DNA of 64,000 bases, taken from Zhengitettix transpicula (taxonomy: Eukaryota; Arthropoda; Insecta; Orthoptera; Tetrigidae). The position numbers and the translations under genes were made by a program. A model generated the notes under the pieces. That model worked only from the letters and a program-made list of their open reading frames with translations. It searched no databases and was not told the origin of the DNA. The stretch is taken from NCBI GenBank assembly GCA_037074705.1, contig CM073591.1, positions 91,361,532 through 91,425,531 on the forward strand, in the 5' to 3' direction. This document shows positions 1 to 11,339 of this stretch, one piece after another; position 1 is the stretch's first letter; every line of letters starts with the position of its first letter.

Positions 1-137
1 ACGTCGGAGAATATCACCTATGACTAAGAAAACACAGAATAACTGGTCGATTTGTCTAGATCTATAAAATAAAGTTTTCTACATCACATGTAAACGCTGT
101 ATCACCCCTTCCCCTATATTTAGGAGTAACGCGGTTG

Positions 138-1090
138 AGATAGATAGATTTATTCTCCATTAGCCCTGTGATGTCGAAATAGGATTCGTCACAAATATGC
201 AATAGATAAATTATATATAAAATAAATTAATATTAATTGTAATAATTAATAAGTAACACATACTCAAAAAAATTATATCAATACGGCACTTTTCACATTT
301 GTCCAGTCACCACATTCACACACTCTTTCTTTAAAAAAAACACGCACACAACACTTATCAATTCCTGGTATTCATCTCCTGTCGCTTGGTACGGAGGGAT
401 GTCGTCACGGATATTTATTAAAACAGAAAGCAGAACCGAAAGGGGAGAACTGGACACACTATTTACCTATTTGTAGCATATTCGGCAATTTTGTAGGCAG
501 TTCAGCGAATGTGAGACCGGTTCAAAAATTCGTGTATGGAGTAGTAAGTTCCATTTACAAGGAACGTTTTACACTCCTTGACGAAAGATTTGTAGTTGTT
601 GATGTTCTTTACAAGTTCAGGAAGGCTGTTAAATAGTGCGATACCGGAATAATGAACGCCAGACTCGTAGAGACTGAGGCTGTGCTTGTCAGACCTGAGA
701 ACTGAACGGTTTCTTGTGTCGTAGCCATGATTGTCCCCGATACTTGCAAAAATGTTCATGTTGCGTTTAACAAATTTTAGTACTTCTAATATGTAAGTGC
801 TAGGTAGAGTCAGAATATGAAGTATTTTGAACAGCGGCCTGCAGCTTTCTCTAGCATCTGAACCTGATATAATTCTAATGGCTCGTTTTAGCAGTTTGAA
901 AACTTCCACACTGCGAGAACAATTGCCCCAGTTGGCAATATCGTATGCAAAATAGACTAGATAAAAAATCGTATAACATTGCCAAATATATTTAGAAGGA
1001 AACCAGTGCTCAGTATAGTATAGTTTGTCGGATACAAGAATTAAGCTAAGCTGATCAACGAATGAAGACGATATACACCCAAAAAAGTTA
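138..1090 (-). mobile_element. 5'-truncated LINE (non-LTR retrotransposon) 3' end, L1
   Basis: C-terminal part of a LINE ORF2 on the minus strand. The frame open from 909 to 502 has no in-frame stop upstream to about 1085. It reads YFAYDIANWGNCSRS, LLKRAIRIISG, RESCRPLFKILHILTLPS, GYDTRN and FNSLPELVKNINN. This is the region after the reverse-transcriptase palm in Jockey/CR1-like insect LINEs. The palm and its YADD motif are missing, so the copy is 5'-truncated. Downstream on the minus strand comes an AT-rich 3' UTR of about 350 bp that ends near 138 in AATAAATC plus short ATCT/TAGA repeats, a usual type of LINE tail. It is a dead copy. Clade assignment is uncertain. Confidence 0.75.
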
Positions 1091-2756
1091 AATTCTTATA
1101 TTACTACATAATACACAACGTTTTCTCCATGTTTAGCGGATCTCGTTAGATGAACGTAGCACTTAAGTCTAAAAAGCACAAGGACGACAAGTTAACTGAC
1201 ATTAACGAAGATATAAAACAGATAGTAGTACATCATAGATATTGCCGAGTCCTCTTTTATCACTTTGAACGTTCGTGATACGTTTGTTAAATTTAATCTT
1301 AATGATTTCAGAAATTAATCTCGCTTGATACACACATTATCTTAGTATTTTCAAAATTAAAAGTGTGGTTGATCAGAGCTCAATGTTTAGTTATAGTCCA
1401 CTGTTTATAGTCTACAGATCGTTATATCCTACTTTCAAATATCTTTCAGTTTGACCTATGCAAGCAGCATATTATACACTATGTTACGTTTATCATAAGA
1501 ATTGATCGGGTATTTGCAAATTTTAATGAGTATAGATAGTAATTTCGTGGATTTGTGTAGGATGTTGAATAAACTCTTGAAGCTATTGCGAAAAAAATTA
1601 TAAAAAGGCAAACATATGAAAAATTTTGGTTTGTCTAATGGTTTAGGAGTAAGTTTGCAAGAAAACCGGTGTAGTATTTTTTATGTTGGATTCAATTAAA
1701 TCCTTTGTGTAGCAGTTAGTGACCAAGAAATCGACAACAGCTTTTAAAGTCTGGGAGTGAAAGAAGAATTGCTCTATCTATTTTTTTTTGGATGATTGGA
1801 AAAGTAATTAAGTACTCTCACTAAAACGTTAAGAATCTCGAAGACAACATTATTTTAAAAACAGTTGATAAAAAGGTAGATTAAGTGTTGCTAGAAGAAA
1901 ATTAGTGATTAGTCTTTAAAGACTAGTTTTAATTGTATTCACTGATGGCTCTTATCAAAAAAATGTTGTCTTCAAAACAAATTCTCTGTAGGAATAGGGA
2001 TAATTAAAGTATTACTCAAAATATGAGTATAATTGTTATATTTAGGAATTTTATTTAGGAATCAGTGTGTAATGTAAATAAGGAATTTTTGGTAATTGAT
2101 TTCTTTTTCGATTGAAACATTGATAACTTAGTATTGTATTTGTGTTTAAACCTACACGACTATAGTCGGTTTTATATTAGAAGACCGATGGCGGGTACTA
2201 CCCGCTAGGGGCGTGACCAATCACAACTCCTGAAATAAAGCAGCGTTGCCGAACAATAGCGGCACTATTCTACTGTTTCCCGTGAGTTGTATAAGACGTG
2301 TATCGTACGAGGCATCAGTGTCCCCCATCCACGCGGACACGCCAGGAGACTTCTAGTTTAAAACGGGCTATAGCTGTTGACGTGGTGGTGCTTCGGCATT
2401 TACGTGATGTTTACTTCCCTTCCGTAGTACCGTCATCTTCCGTGTCACAAAAGTCGCTGTATTGGCTTCACATAACGATTTACTTTATAATGGGGCTCAA
2501 TATAAAAATTTGCCAGTACTCTATACAACAATGTTATCAGTTTGTACTAAAGTCCCTACTAGTGATCTACTAAAATCGTAAAATATATACATTTTTACGT
2601 CTGCCATATACTTGTATTAATTATAAAAGTATCCAATATATGATCAAATGACGTTTATTTCCAAAAGTGTTCTGCCACCATTGAGGATTTCATCAAGTGT
2701 TTATTATATTGTTACCGGAAAAAATACAATACTATAAACAAACTAGATATATATAT
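1091..2756. other. AT-rich stretch without a supported gene
   Basis: I see no coding region I can support. Part of it (1820-1945) is a repeat described separately. About 2160-2460 is richer in GC and has short open frames, but none has a recognisable motif or a splice context. The right end is a short TA run at the border of the next element. Confidence 0.5.
1820..1955 (+). repeat. Fragment related to the LINE block at 57 kb
   Basis: This segment contains GAAGACAACATT, then a TTGCTAGAAGA-like block and AGACTAGTTTTAAT. The same order is seen at 57490-57600 (plus) and, inverted, at 56990-57085. Just after it a frame reads VFTDGSYQK, which resembles the start of an RNase H domain (FTDGS), but stops follow soon. 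I read it as a decayed LINE fragment; the RNase H reading could be chance. Confidence 0.45.
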
Positions 2757-3815
2757 TGTAATAATTAAAGGCCAATTAATATTTATTAATAATAAACTGT
2801 TGAACTGGAATGGTTGTCGGCAAAGAGATACAAAGACACAAGAATGGACTATAATGAAGCAGGCTAAGGTATTGTTTAGACATGGCGCGCGGAGTTGGTA
2901 AAGTAGACAGTCGGTGGTGAGAAACGACGGCAAGTGGTCGTGTCATTAATAGTCGATACGATTTTGAATTTTCTTTGGGGGGGGGGTAACAGGCTACATG
3001 AGGGTAATTCACATGGTGGCAGCTCCCCTTTAATAGCATAGGAAGGGATTTGAAAGGGGGGATGCGGAAGGGAACGCAGTTGGTGACTCAGAAAAGATTT
3101 CTGAGTGTTACAAGTTTCAACAAACAATCCTAAAGTTCTGCGAGGAGGAATTCCTGTATCATAGCGAAATTGGAGTAATTGATGGTAAAGTTTCGTCTAC
3201 GAGGTGCCGACAATATTGCAAATCAAAAGTGAAGTGTAAATTCAGTGTAAGAATGGTCTGTTTCATTATTTTTTAAATTGAGAGTGTGTCTCGATGAAAG
3301 GATCAAATTGCTCAAGTATCAAGGAAAAACTGTGAGTTATAAATCATTAAAATAATTTTGTAAACGTTAGATTAAAGATAACATCGTCTATTTCGATTTT
3401 TTTTTGCTAAAATTTGTAAAATATTAATTTGTAATTTGAATGTTTGAAAAAGGAGAAAATATTCTTTATTTAAAGGTCCAGAAAAGACCCTGAGATCAAG
3501 AGAAAATTTATTTGTTTGTATGAAATAAATGTAAAAGTTCGACGAGTAATTATGTTATAATTTTGAATAATAATAAATTAATTGTTTGGTCAGTTTCAAT
3601 AAATGTTCTTATTCATGCTCCTTCATTATATAATTTTCCATTATAATATTAATTTCATGTTAAATTGTTTTCGTTCCGATTATTACATTTTGGCGACCTC
3701 AACGCGAGGCACTGTTAATTAATTAATTTCAAGTTGTTTATTACATTTTTGGCATGCCAACGTGTGGCGAAATTTTATATTATTTCATTTTAATTTGGTT
3801 TCATCATTAATCATT

Positions 3816-3818
<3 letters not shown>
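2757..3818 (+). mobile_element. TAn element copy A (LTR-like), carrying a nested S-repeat
   Basis: Element of about 1.06 kb starting TGTAATAATTAA and ending AATCATTACA, flanked on both sides by TA repeats. It shares with the other TAn copies the block GACCCTGAGA near 3487, followed by AATAAA-type signals. The TG...CA ends, the late AATAAA and the microsatellite target suggest a retrotransposon LTR. Near the right end are two motifs like a tRNA primer-binding site: TGGCGACC after TTACATTT near 3693, and TGGCATGCCAACGTGTGGCG near 3752. So the copy may hold an LTR plus leader rather than a clean solo LTR. A piece of S-repeat (2977-3072) lies inside it. There are no coding domains. Confidence 0.6.
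2977..3072 (-). repeat. S-repeat copy 1 (3' end only, nested)
   Basis: The plus strand reads GGTAACAGGCTACATGAGGG and then TAATAGCATAGGAAGGGATT, the 3' part of the S-repeat in minus orientation. It stops after GATGCGGAAGGG, so it is strongly 5'-truncated. The tail position holds a G run instead of T. It lies inside TAn copy A and is therefore younger than it. Confidence 0.8.

Positions 3819-3860
<42 letters not shown>
3819..3860. repeat. (TA)n microsatellite
   Basis: Pure AT dinucleotide run of about 40 bp that directly abuts the right end of TAn copy A. The left end of that copy abuts a shorter TA run, consistent with insertion into a TA tract. Confidence 0.9.
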
Positions 3861-3862
<2 letters not shown>

Positions 3863-5346
3863 CGGGCCGTATACAATAAGAAGTATAAATAAATGAACAA
3901 TTAAATGGTCAATACGTCAGAAACATGTATTACATAATCACTCGACGTTTTGTTCCAGTTTGGAACTTCTTCATAATTAGAAGTATAAGATAAGAAAATT
4001 GATACCGATGAATACATTTTATTTCTGTTAATATTATGATGTTTCAATAGATATTACAATTTGCAAATAATAAACTAAATGTGTGTGCATTTCACGCATA
4101 ATGTAACTCATTTCGGTTACAATGTGCATATTGACTGCTAAATTGTACAATTAAAAAAATTAATATAGAATATTACACGTAGTATTTAGAATATTAAGAT
4201 TGTACCAGTGGAAATATTCTTGATATATCATTCACGTTGCATTAATTTCGTCAGTTTAAAAAGTTGAACCTTTCTTACGAAGAAATTGAAATGTGACACT
4301 GGTTTCACGGTCAAAGTCCTTAACTCGTTTCATCCAACGGGCCTATATTTCAGTCTCATGAAAATTCATTTGGTTGGGAATATCTCATTTTAAAATATAT
4401 TTCTGTACCCAAAATGCGACAGAAAAAAGATCATACTTTTTTAATTTTATGCACCCTTTATTCGTAGCAGCAATTATTACACCTTTCGTCATTCTTATTT
4501 GACAAAAACGAATTTCTAAATATTTATTCTTAATTATTAGATCTGAAATAATTCTTATGTCATTGTATGGAACAATACTTTCATACAATCGCTATATATT
4601 CCTTTCTTTTCTAAATTAGGGTAATGATTGAATTAAGTTTCTGTCTGAGTCGTGAAGTGTAGTTTTATCTGTGAAGACGGTTGCAGGTGTCTGTGCCATG
4701 GGAAAATCGTGCAGAGGATTATGATGCAGCAGTTTGTAGCGCCCCCGCAGAGGGTTCCACCAGGCACTAGCTATCCCTCCACAAAAGACCCAACCTAACC
4801 CACATAATGGCTGCAGAAAAAGGGTCCACAGTGCACAGCGTCGACTGGAAATCCGAGTTTCTCCTAACCTTTCATTCGAGCATAAGGCCGCATTCTATAT
4901 CACACATAGGAACGGAACGACGTCAACCAGAAACTCTTCAGGTATTCAACGCTCGGTATCAGGTTTTATAGCATTTATTCTTAAAGTTCTCAGATATTAA
5001 GGACTCGTCATAAGACGTTATTGTGTTAACGTTTGTTTACGGGTTACATAATTAAGCATTTTTAAGAATACCGTTGCAAGCACTTTCAAAAGTAATCGAA
5101 AAAGTGTTGATTTATCTCAACAAAAATAATTAACCCATAATTTTCTTTTTTCTAGTTCCCCACAGCCTGAATGCACTCTGCAGGTTTGCATTAACGATAA
5201 AACACCTCCTGTTTGAATGCTCTCAGTACGACTGATCTAGGAAAAATACTCTTGCAATCCATACCAGAAGAGCAATCAACTCACTGCTCGTATTTCTCGC
5301 AGTAACAGGACTGCATAAAGAAATATAGCCCTCCACAGTTCCACGC
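3861..5346. other. No supported gene; contains a degenerate hammerhead-like site
   Basis: AT-rich sequence with short frames lacking motifs. At 4680-4930 there is a more GC-rich, gene-like composition without a frame I can follow. The hammerhead-like site at 3941-3975 is listed separately. Confidence 0.45.
3941..3975 (-). ncRNA. Degenerate hammerhead-like motif
   Basis: On the minus strand: ATGAAGA, then the hairpin GTTCC-AAACT-GGAAC, then AAAACGTCGAG. Spacing and hairpin match a hammerhead core (CUGANGA, stem II, GAAA) of the type found in Penelope-like element termini, but CUGANGA is broken and GAAA has become AAAA. Most likely an inactive relic. Confidence 0.3.
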
Positions 5347-5667
5347 TCGGCCAGCTGCCTCCTAAATGGTCGAGGCACGCAGTAGGGAATGCTGCGTCCG
5401 CACAGCAAACTCCTCTTCCGCTATCAGAAGGGCGTGGGACAAGTACCCAATGCCCGACTTACCTGATGCAGGTTTTTCTAGGGTTTATCCTGAATTTCTT
5501 TTAGGCGAATGCCGGGTAGGATCCTTAAACCATAGCCCTAGTTACCTTTGGCTACCTTCCTCCACCCTTCCATATCCCCCCTTTCAAATCCCTTTCCTAT
5601 GCTATAAGAGGGGAGTTGCCACTATGTGGATTACCCTATATATAATCTGTCTACACCCCCAAAAAAA
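5347..5667 (+). repeat. S-repeat copy 2 (5'-truncated)
   Basis: Plus-orientation copy starting at GGCCAGCTGCCTCCTAAA and running through ACCTGATGCAGG, GCCGGGTAGGATCCTTAAA and TTTCAAATCCC to an A-rich tail (CCCCCAAAAAAAC). The reading frames through it occur in both strands of every S copy and are not genes. It lies just before LINE L2. Confidence 0.85.
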
Positions 5668-5694
5668 CACTAATATTATGAAAATCTTGTATTA

Positions 5695-7010
5695 CTATGT
5701 CAGATACATGAGAAGGTGTATGAGTATAACATCAATCTACACTACCTATATATAGATTTTAAACAAGCTTTTGATAGCATAAATATAGAGCTATGATAAA
5801 CGACCTTGCGGCATTGGGCATCCCAGCAAAACTAATAAGGCTTGTCAAAGCCACATTGAATGGATCCAAAGCAATACTAAGAGTAAATAATGAATATACG
5901 GAACCCTTTGCTATTAATAACAGCGTAAGACAACGTGATGCGCTATCAGCCATATTATTTGACCTAACCCTGGTAGCATCAATTAGAAAAATAGACACGT
6001 CCGGGCATGTAGGTATTAAGACTCTTCAAATATGTGCTTACGCAGATGATGTAGCTATAATAAGTAGAAGAGCAGTTTCGCTAAAGGAAACCACAACCGA
6101 ACTACCACAATGACACCGAAATAAGAGGACTGGAAATAAGCGGAAACAAGACAAAATATATGGAAATTAATAGAACGCAAAACAAGAAATTTGAGAGTTT
6201 GAAAGTAAAGGACTTTTTTTGAGCAAGTAAATTAATTCACTTATCTGAGTTCACAAATAAACAATTTAAATATAATCTCAAACAAAATTAAAACCCGTAT
6301 AATAAATGGAAATAGATGCTATTATGCATATAAAAATTTAATGAGTTCAGAAATTTTAAATAACAACGCGAAGCTCTTTTTTTTAGGGTAATCCACGTTG
6401 GGCAACTCCCTTATAATAGCATAGGAAGGGATTTGAAAGGGGGGGGGGTGCGGATGGGTAGAGGAAGGTAGCCAAGGGTTAACTAGGGCCCCCGGGCTAT
6501 ATTTTAAGGATTCCACCCGGCATTTGCCTAAGAATGCAGGGAAAACAGTCATCCCAGACCAATGCGAAGCTCAAAATATATAAAACCATTATAAGACCAG
6601 TTGTGACTTACGGATGCGAGGCATGGACCTACGGACGAAAAGATGTTTTCAGCAACGGATCTTGACAAATATATACGGCCCTAAAAAGAATAATGATGGT
6701 AGCTACAGGATTCTAATGAACCATGACCTGGACAATGTGATTAATCAAGCAAATATCTTAAGGTACGTGAAGAGTAGAAGAATTGTATGGTTTGGACATG
6801 TGTTGAGGATGGGTGAGAACAGAACACCTAAGAAATTTATGTTGTGGATAACCGGAGGGACGAAGAATAAGAGGAAGACCTCGGTTACGATGGATAGACG
6901 GAGTTGAGGAGGATATGAGGACGATGGGAGTACGAGGATGGAGACGACTGGCGAATGATAGGGGTGAATGGAATGACCCATCCAGGGTTGTAAAGCCAAT
7001 AATTGAAATT
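5695..7010 (+). mobile_element. LINE relic L2 with reverse-transcriptase palm, interrupted by an S-repeat
   Basis: Plus-strand LINE ORF2 remnant. Reverse-transcriptase motifs appear in order: YIDFKQAFDSIN (first catalytic Asp) at about 5740-5785, then LAALGIPAKLIRLVKATLNG, SVRQRDALSAILFDL (motif B; the usual G is replaced) and ICAYADDVAII (catalytic YADD) near 6035. After a block of stops and an S-repeat insertion (6375-6555) the protein resumes with RPVVTYGCEAWTYGRK, then [32 protein letters not shown] and [11 protein letters not shown], the usual C-terminus of one class of insect endonuclease/reverse-transcriptase LINEs. Frameshifts and stops make it non-functional. The endonuclease part is absent. 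Confidence 0.85.
6375..6555 (-). repeat. S-repeat copy 3, inserted in LINE L2 with target-site duplication
   Basis: Minus-orientation copy. It starts on the plus strand with TTTTTTTTAGGGTAATCC (a reversed A tail) and ends near GCCTAAGAATGCAGGG, so it is 5'-truncated. The host LINE sequence AACGCGAAGCTC before it is repeated as AATGCGAAGCTC after it (about 6561-6572), a target-site duplication of about 12 bp with one mismatch. This fixes both borders and shows retroposition. Confidence 0.85.
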
Positions 7011-7484
7011 GTATTACTATATTGTGTTTTGATCATGTACAGTCGCCAAGGACAATATTGTTGACGCGACTTTAAACCATCCATAAAAAATTACTAACTG
7101 ACTCACAATTTGCATTTAGAAAAGAACTTTCAACAGAGAAAGGAATTCACGCTCTCTTAGACGAAATCATAGAAGAAAGAAATAAAAAAAATCTATCCGT
7201 TACATATATTTTGCGACTTAAGTACGAAATTTGACGGGTAGATCATACAGTACTGTTAGAAAATATATAATATTATGGACTTACTGGGACTTCCTTTACT
7301 TGGTTTGTCTTAGCATCAAAATAAAATGCAACGGGTGCTATTAAAGGATTCTTTCTCTGGTAAAACATCTGAATAAGATTGGAGTATCATTAAAACTGAG
7401 CTTCCAGAGGGTTGAGTATTAAGGCCTCCACAGTTCCTTATTTTCTAATAAATAAAATAGACTGTTTTAGTGTGCATGTTCCGC

Positions 7485-7895
7485 ATGCAAATCAGCACCC
7501 GCGGAGAAAAGTTCGCGAACGTGTTCCTTACGAACAGGAAACAAAAACTTTGGGGGTAAGAAACGATTATCACGATCAGGGACGGAGGTAGAAATTTTCA
7601 AACACGTTAAAACGGCAGATATTTTTTTTTTGTCAACAGAAAATTTTTCGGGGTCAATGAAATAGATATCGTTTCTCCAGAAAATTCTTGTTTACAATTT
7701 CAACCCATTTTGACATGGGAGGGTAGCACCTTTAGGGATACCGACGGAGGGGCGTTACATAAAAATAACGCAAGCAAAAACCGATATTGGAGTCAAATCC
7801 GGGGTTATGGATGTCGCTGAGTTTAATGTGACAACCCGGGAAACGTAGGAAGGATATATTATAAATCTTCTTCTAAAAACTATATTTGACTTCTA
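7485..7895 (+). repeat. Helitron-type internal fragment inside LINE L3
   Basis: Contains GGGGTCAATGAAAT, a TTTCAACCC block, GGCGTTACATAAAAATAACG, TTGGAGTCAAAT and GTTATGGATGTCGCTGAGTT. The same blocks in the same order occur at 23650-23960 and several times at 52160-52960 next to a Helitron-like 3' end. It separates the two halves of the LINE palm just before the YADD motif. Confidence 0.65.
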
Positions 7896-7966
7896 AAGCT
7901 ATACTTCTTTACAGACGACACTAACATATAAACAAATAACAAAAAAACTAGAAGAGGCAAGTAGCG

Positions 7967-8032
7967 ATGATTTACCTAATCTACTAAACTGTGAACTGCA
8001 ATGATTTACCTAATCTACTAAACTGTGAATGA
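7967..8032. repeat. 34-bp direct tandem duplication
   Basis: The segment ATGATTTACCTAATCTACTA with its flank to CTGTGAA is present twice, with starts at 7967 and 8001. A local duplication inside LINE L3; it shifts the frame. Confidence 0.85.
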
Positions 8033-8640
8033 CATTCACAATTTACTGTGAGAAAATATATTTCATGCAATTTCACACACATATACAGCTTTTACAGCCA
8101 ATAACTTTAAGACACAATGACTATAACATAAACGAAATATCATGCGCTAAATTCTTAGGTCTACTGCTGAATAATAAATTAAAATGGACTGATGATATTA
8201 AACAAACATTTAAGAAACTCAGACCAGCCACATGTGCAGTAAGAATTATGTCCAATTTCATTGATTTTAAAATAAGTAAACTAGTTATTTTGCAGATTTT
8301 CATTTTGTTTTGTCATATGGATTTATATTCTTGGGCAAAACAACAGGCAAATACAAGTTTTTTCCAGCTCAAAACGGTGTTGTCCGAACAATATATCACG
8401 TCTTCTCATGAACTAATGTAGAAGTCTCTTAAAAAAAAGGGTATTTTCACTGTAGTATCAATACAATTATTTATGAATGTTATTAATGATAACAAATCAG
8501 GACGTAATTTATTAACAATTCTGATATTCTTAACTTCAACACAAGAAAGAAACATAATCTATACAAAAATGTGTGAATCATTGTGTATTTAGACATTTCT
8601 ATGTTAAACAAACTGTTATCCAATATCCTTAGCCACTCCT

Positions 8641-9615
8641 ATTTAGTAAAATAATTTATATAAGCATCTGAGATGCAGAATTAATTTATAATGTAAACAG
8701 ACAGCAACATCGGCCTGTGCTTGTAAATTTACTATTTTATATGACTGTAGATAACCATCATGAGATATTCAACTATTGAAGCTTACTTTATAGGATATTA
8801 TTTCAAATCAAATTATTCTAAATACTTATCAGATACAATTCATAATATGAATTAACTATTATGAACAATGTGGCAAATGTAATTTATATTACTATAATAC
8901 AAGTATGATTATATGAAATTATTGATTTATCAAATTAAAATACACAAAAAAATGTAAACATTCTTGAAGCACGGTTTCTATACAGAACATCACATTATTA
9001 TTCGGAGTCTTTAAGTCATTACATAATAGTATAATCGCTGTAACAACTTCCATCAGCTTCAAGGTTACTTTCATATTCATTTGCTAAAATATATACGTCA
9101 GCTATAACCGTTTATATTCATGCTGAGCAGGTCGTAGTAATTACTCGATTAAGGAACGTCGAACCTAGAATGAATGAAAGGATTCGGGGACGACGTTCGG
9201 TTCGGTAAGAGAAATAACGTGTCAAACTGACGTATTAGAAGTAATAAAAAAAATTCTTAGCAGAAGTAAAATAAAAAAAAATCGCTATACGAAAACGGGG
9301 AGGTAGATCATAAATTAATATAGTTTTGAAATTTGTTTTTCAATGGTGAGATAAGCTTGTTATTAATATTTTTAAGTTATTCCTTTGTCTGAGTGAAGCG
9401 AATAAAAGGCGAGAAAATGGGAGGAAGAATAAAGGAAAACAGTAGATATACAAAAGAGAGAAAAAATAAATAAGCAAAGGAGTAACAGAAAGGCAGAGAA
9501 ATACAAGAATTAACGCAGATAAAGCAGACAGATATGTTATTCGGCGACATTGATAGCAAAGATTTAATCAATCGCCCTGACTGGAAGTGGTTAACAAGGT
9601 AAATCTAGAGATTAC
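8641..9615. other. AT-rich stretch, no supported feature
   Basis: Nothing recognisable by eye. The short minus frame at 9377-9571 is A/G-rich on the plus strand and looks like low complexity rather than a gene. Confidence 0.5.
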
Positions 9616-9620
9616 TTCAA

Positions 9621-9657
9621 CGTTTCGAACGGAAAAAAAAACCTGTTCGTCATCAGG
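9621..9657 (-). ncRNA. Hammerhead-ribozyme-like core
   Basis: On the minus strand an intact CTGATGA (9650-9656) is followed by a hairpin with arms CGAACAGG and CCGTTCG around a T-run loop, and then by GAAAC (9622-9626). Both conserved boxes of a hammerhead (CUGANGA and GAAA) are perfect and stem II pairs. The downstream GTTGAAGTAAT resembles the sequence after hammerhead cores in Penelope-like termini. I cannot identify the cleavage site or stem III by eye, so function is inferred. No Penelope coding sequence is visible next to it. Confidence 0.5.
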
Positions 9658-9659
9658 TC

Positions 9660-10939
9660 AATTGTATTATCGCGGGACAATGCATCAAAATTCTCTCCTC
9701 GCTCTTAAATCGGAGTAAGCAATCTATGAATCGGTTTTCCAGCATTGAAAATTACGAGTAGCTCTAAATTTTCCTGGCCTCGAGCAGAACGTCACCACAA
9801 CATTGTAAAAAAAAATATACACAGCTTTTCTTACTGTTCTAAATGTTGGCCATTTCCTACGGTCATTGCGAGTCCTTATCCATCTAAATTATCATAAATC
9901 ATGGTAGAATTTTCAATTATTTCGTGATACTTAATACTAGATGCCCCGTTTGTAATTCCGACGGTTCGTCACATTCGCTGAGAAGCTGAGCAGCTGACGA
10001 AGTTGCTTTTCCCCTCTTCTTCCGAATTTTATTTTACTAGTTTGTACTCACCAACTAAATTTATAGCAGCCCGCATGGAAAGCTGACATTTTGATGAGCA
10101 GTTTTTCCTTAACCCGAAGTCAATATAGTCTGTCTTCGATATGTTAACGTCCTTCTTTTCATATGTGGTGGCCTCAGTCTGACGCAGAGTGGGGAAGCTG
10201 AAGTGTGAGTGTATGCGGAAGAACCCTGGAAGCAGCCAAGAGCAGGGTCTCTGGAACAGGAAGTACTGCAAGGCTGTTGGCCATATCAAACACAGGCTTC
10301 GTTAAGGTATCCATATACGTGTCAGCCGGGGAAGCCTGCACCCGAAACCAAGGTCGGGGCTTCAAGCACAGTGGGTAACCCACACAGTGTGCCAGAATAG
10401 GAGTTGGTAGGACAATAGGCAGAATATGGATGAAGATTAATACCTTGATTTTATACAGAAATAAGCAGAAAACATAACCGAAGGGAAAATATATAGGAAT
10501 GAGAAAAATAATACTCAAATACGAATACGTAATATAGAATATCAGAATGTAGTACTAAAATACAGAAAAAAATGGATTTATTACAAAAATTCATTGAAAC
10601 CTTTATAATATACTAATATTCGATAATGATAGAAGTTACTACACATAACTTTTTAATACGTAGGCATTTCCAGACACACGGGCGAATATATTTAAGCAAT
10701 TTGGGACGGGGGCCCCAGGTTGAGCAAGTGACGTGTAGGGCATGGAAGACGTCACTCTTTGTTATGAGTGCTAAAGAAGAGTAGCGATAGGACAAGGCAA
10801 ATGGCATACACTGCACTAGAACGCCCTATACTATATGGACCAATCACATGGTTTCCATACAGGACATCGCTTGAAAATTCAGATGAAAGCAGCAAAATTT
10901 GTTAAACGGTCCTAGACATAGTGAGGAAAAGGTGAGAGA
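9660..10939. other. No supported gene
   Basis: A more GC-rich island at about 10140-10400 has overlapping short frames on both strands but no motif, repeat partner in this window or splice signal I trust. The rest is AT-rich. Confidence 0.45.
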
Positions 10940-11285
10940 GATTTTTTTAAGAGCAACAGGCTACATGAGGGTAATCCACCTGTGGCAACTTCCTTTTAAC
11001 AGCATAGGAAGGGATTTGAAAGGGGAGACGCGGAAAAGGCAGAGGAAGGTAGCCAAGGATTAACTAGGGCCCTAAGGATCCTACCGGGCATTAGCCTAAA
11101 AATGATGCAGGACAAACCCTAAAAAACCTTCATCAGGTACGACGGCCGCTTGGTACTTGTCCCACTCCCTCCCGATGGCGGGAGATTGGTTTGCTGTGGG
11201 GATGCAGCATTCCCTTCTCCGGGCATCGACCGGTTTAGGAAGCAGCTGGCCGACTGTTCCAATGGGAACAGAGGACGTGCGAGTC
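10940..11285 (-). repeat. S-repeat copy 4
   Basis: Minus orientation: reversed A tail ATTTTTTTAAGAGC at 10942, then CAACAGGCTACATGAGGG through to GGCCGACTGTTCCAATGGGA. It is diverged (for example GGCTACATG kept, CATCAGGTACGACGG altered) and 5'-truncated near 11285. Confidence 0.85.
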
Positions 11286-11339
11286 TCTAAAAAGGAGGTT
11301 GTATAAATCCAGCCTGCGTTCTCTTTAAGGCATTTTCAT

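Larger units (their letters stand above)
7085..8640 (+). mobile_element. LINE relic L3, interrupted by Helitron-type sequence
   Basis: A different LINE from L2. Frames read LLTDSQFAFRKELSTEKG and ALLDEIIEERN (7090-7180), the classic motif before the first palm Asp, and then, with stops, a trace of motif B. About 7485-7895 is foreign sequence. The palm resumes at about 7900 with FTDDTNI (YADD position) and continues as NEISCAKFLGLLLNNKLKW, KLRPATCAVRIM (8029-8421) and, after a frameshift, a decayed C-terminus to about 8640. It is 5'-truncated, frameshifted and non-functional. It is related to L1 in its C-terminal part. Confidence 0.8.

Noticed and set aside
4785..4802. CCCAACCTAACCC, resembling insect telomere repeats (TTAGG)n
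   Set aside because: Only about two imperfect units are present; no array.
10174..10518. 114-codon minus-strand frame and an overlapping plus-strand frame
   Set aside because: No motif, no splice context and no repeat partner; I could not choose between strands.
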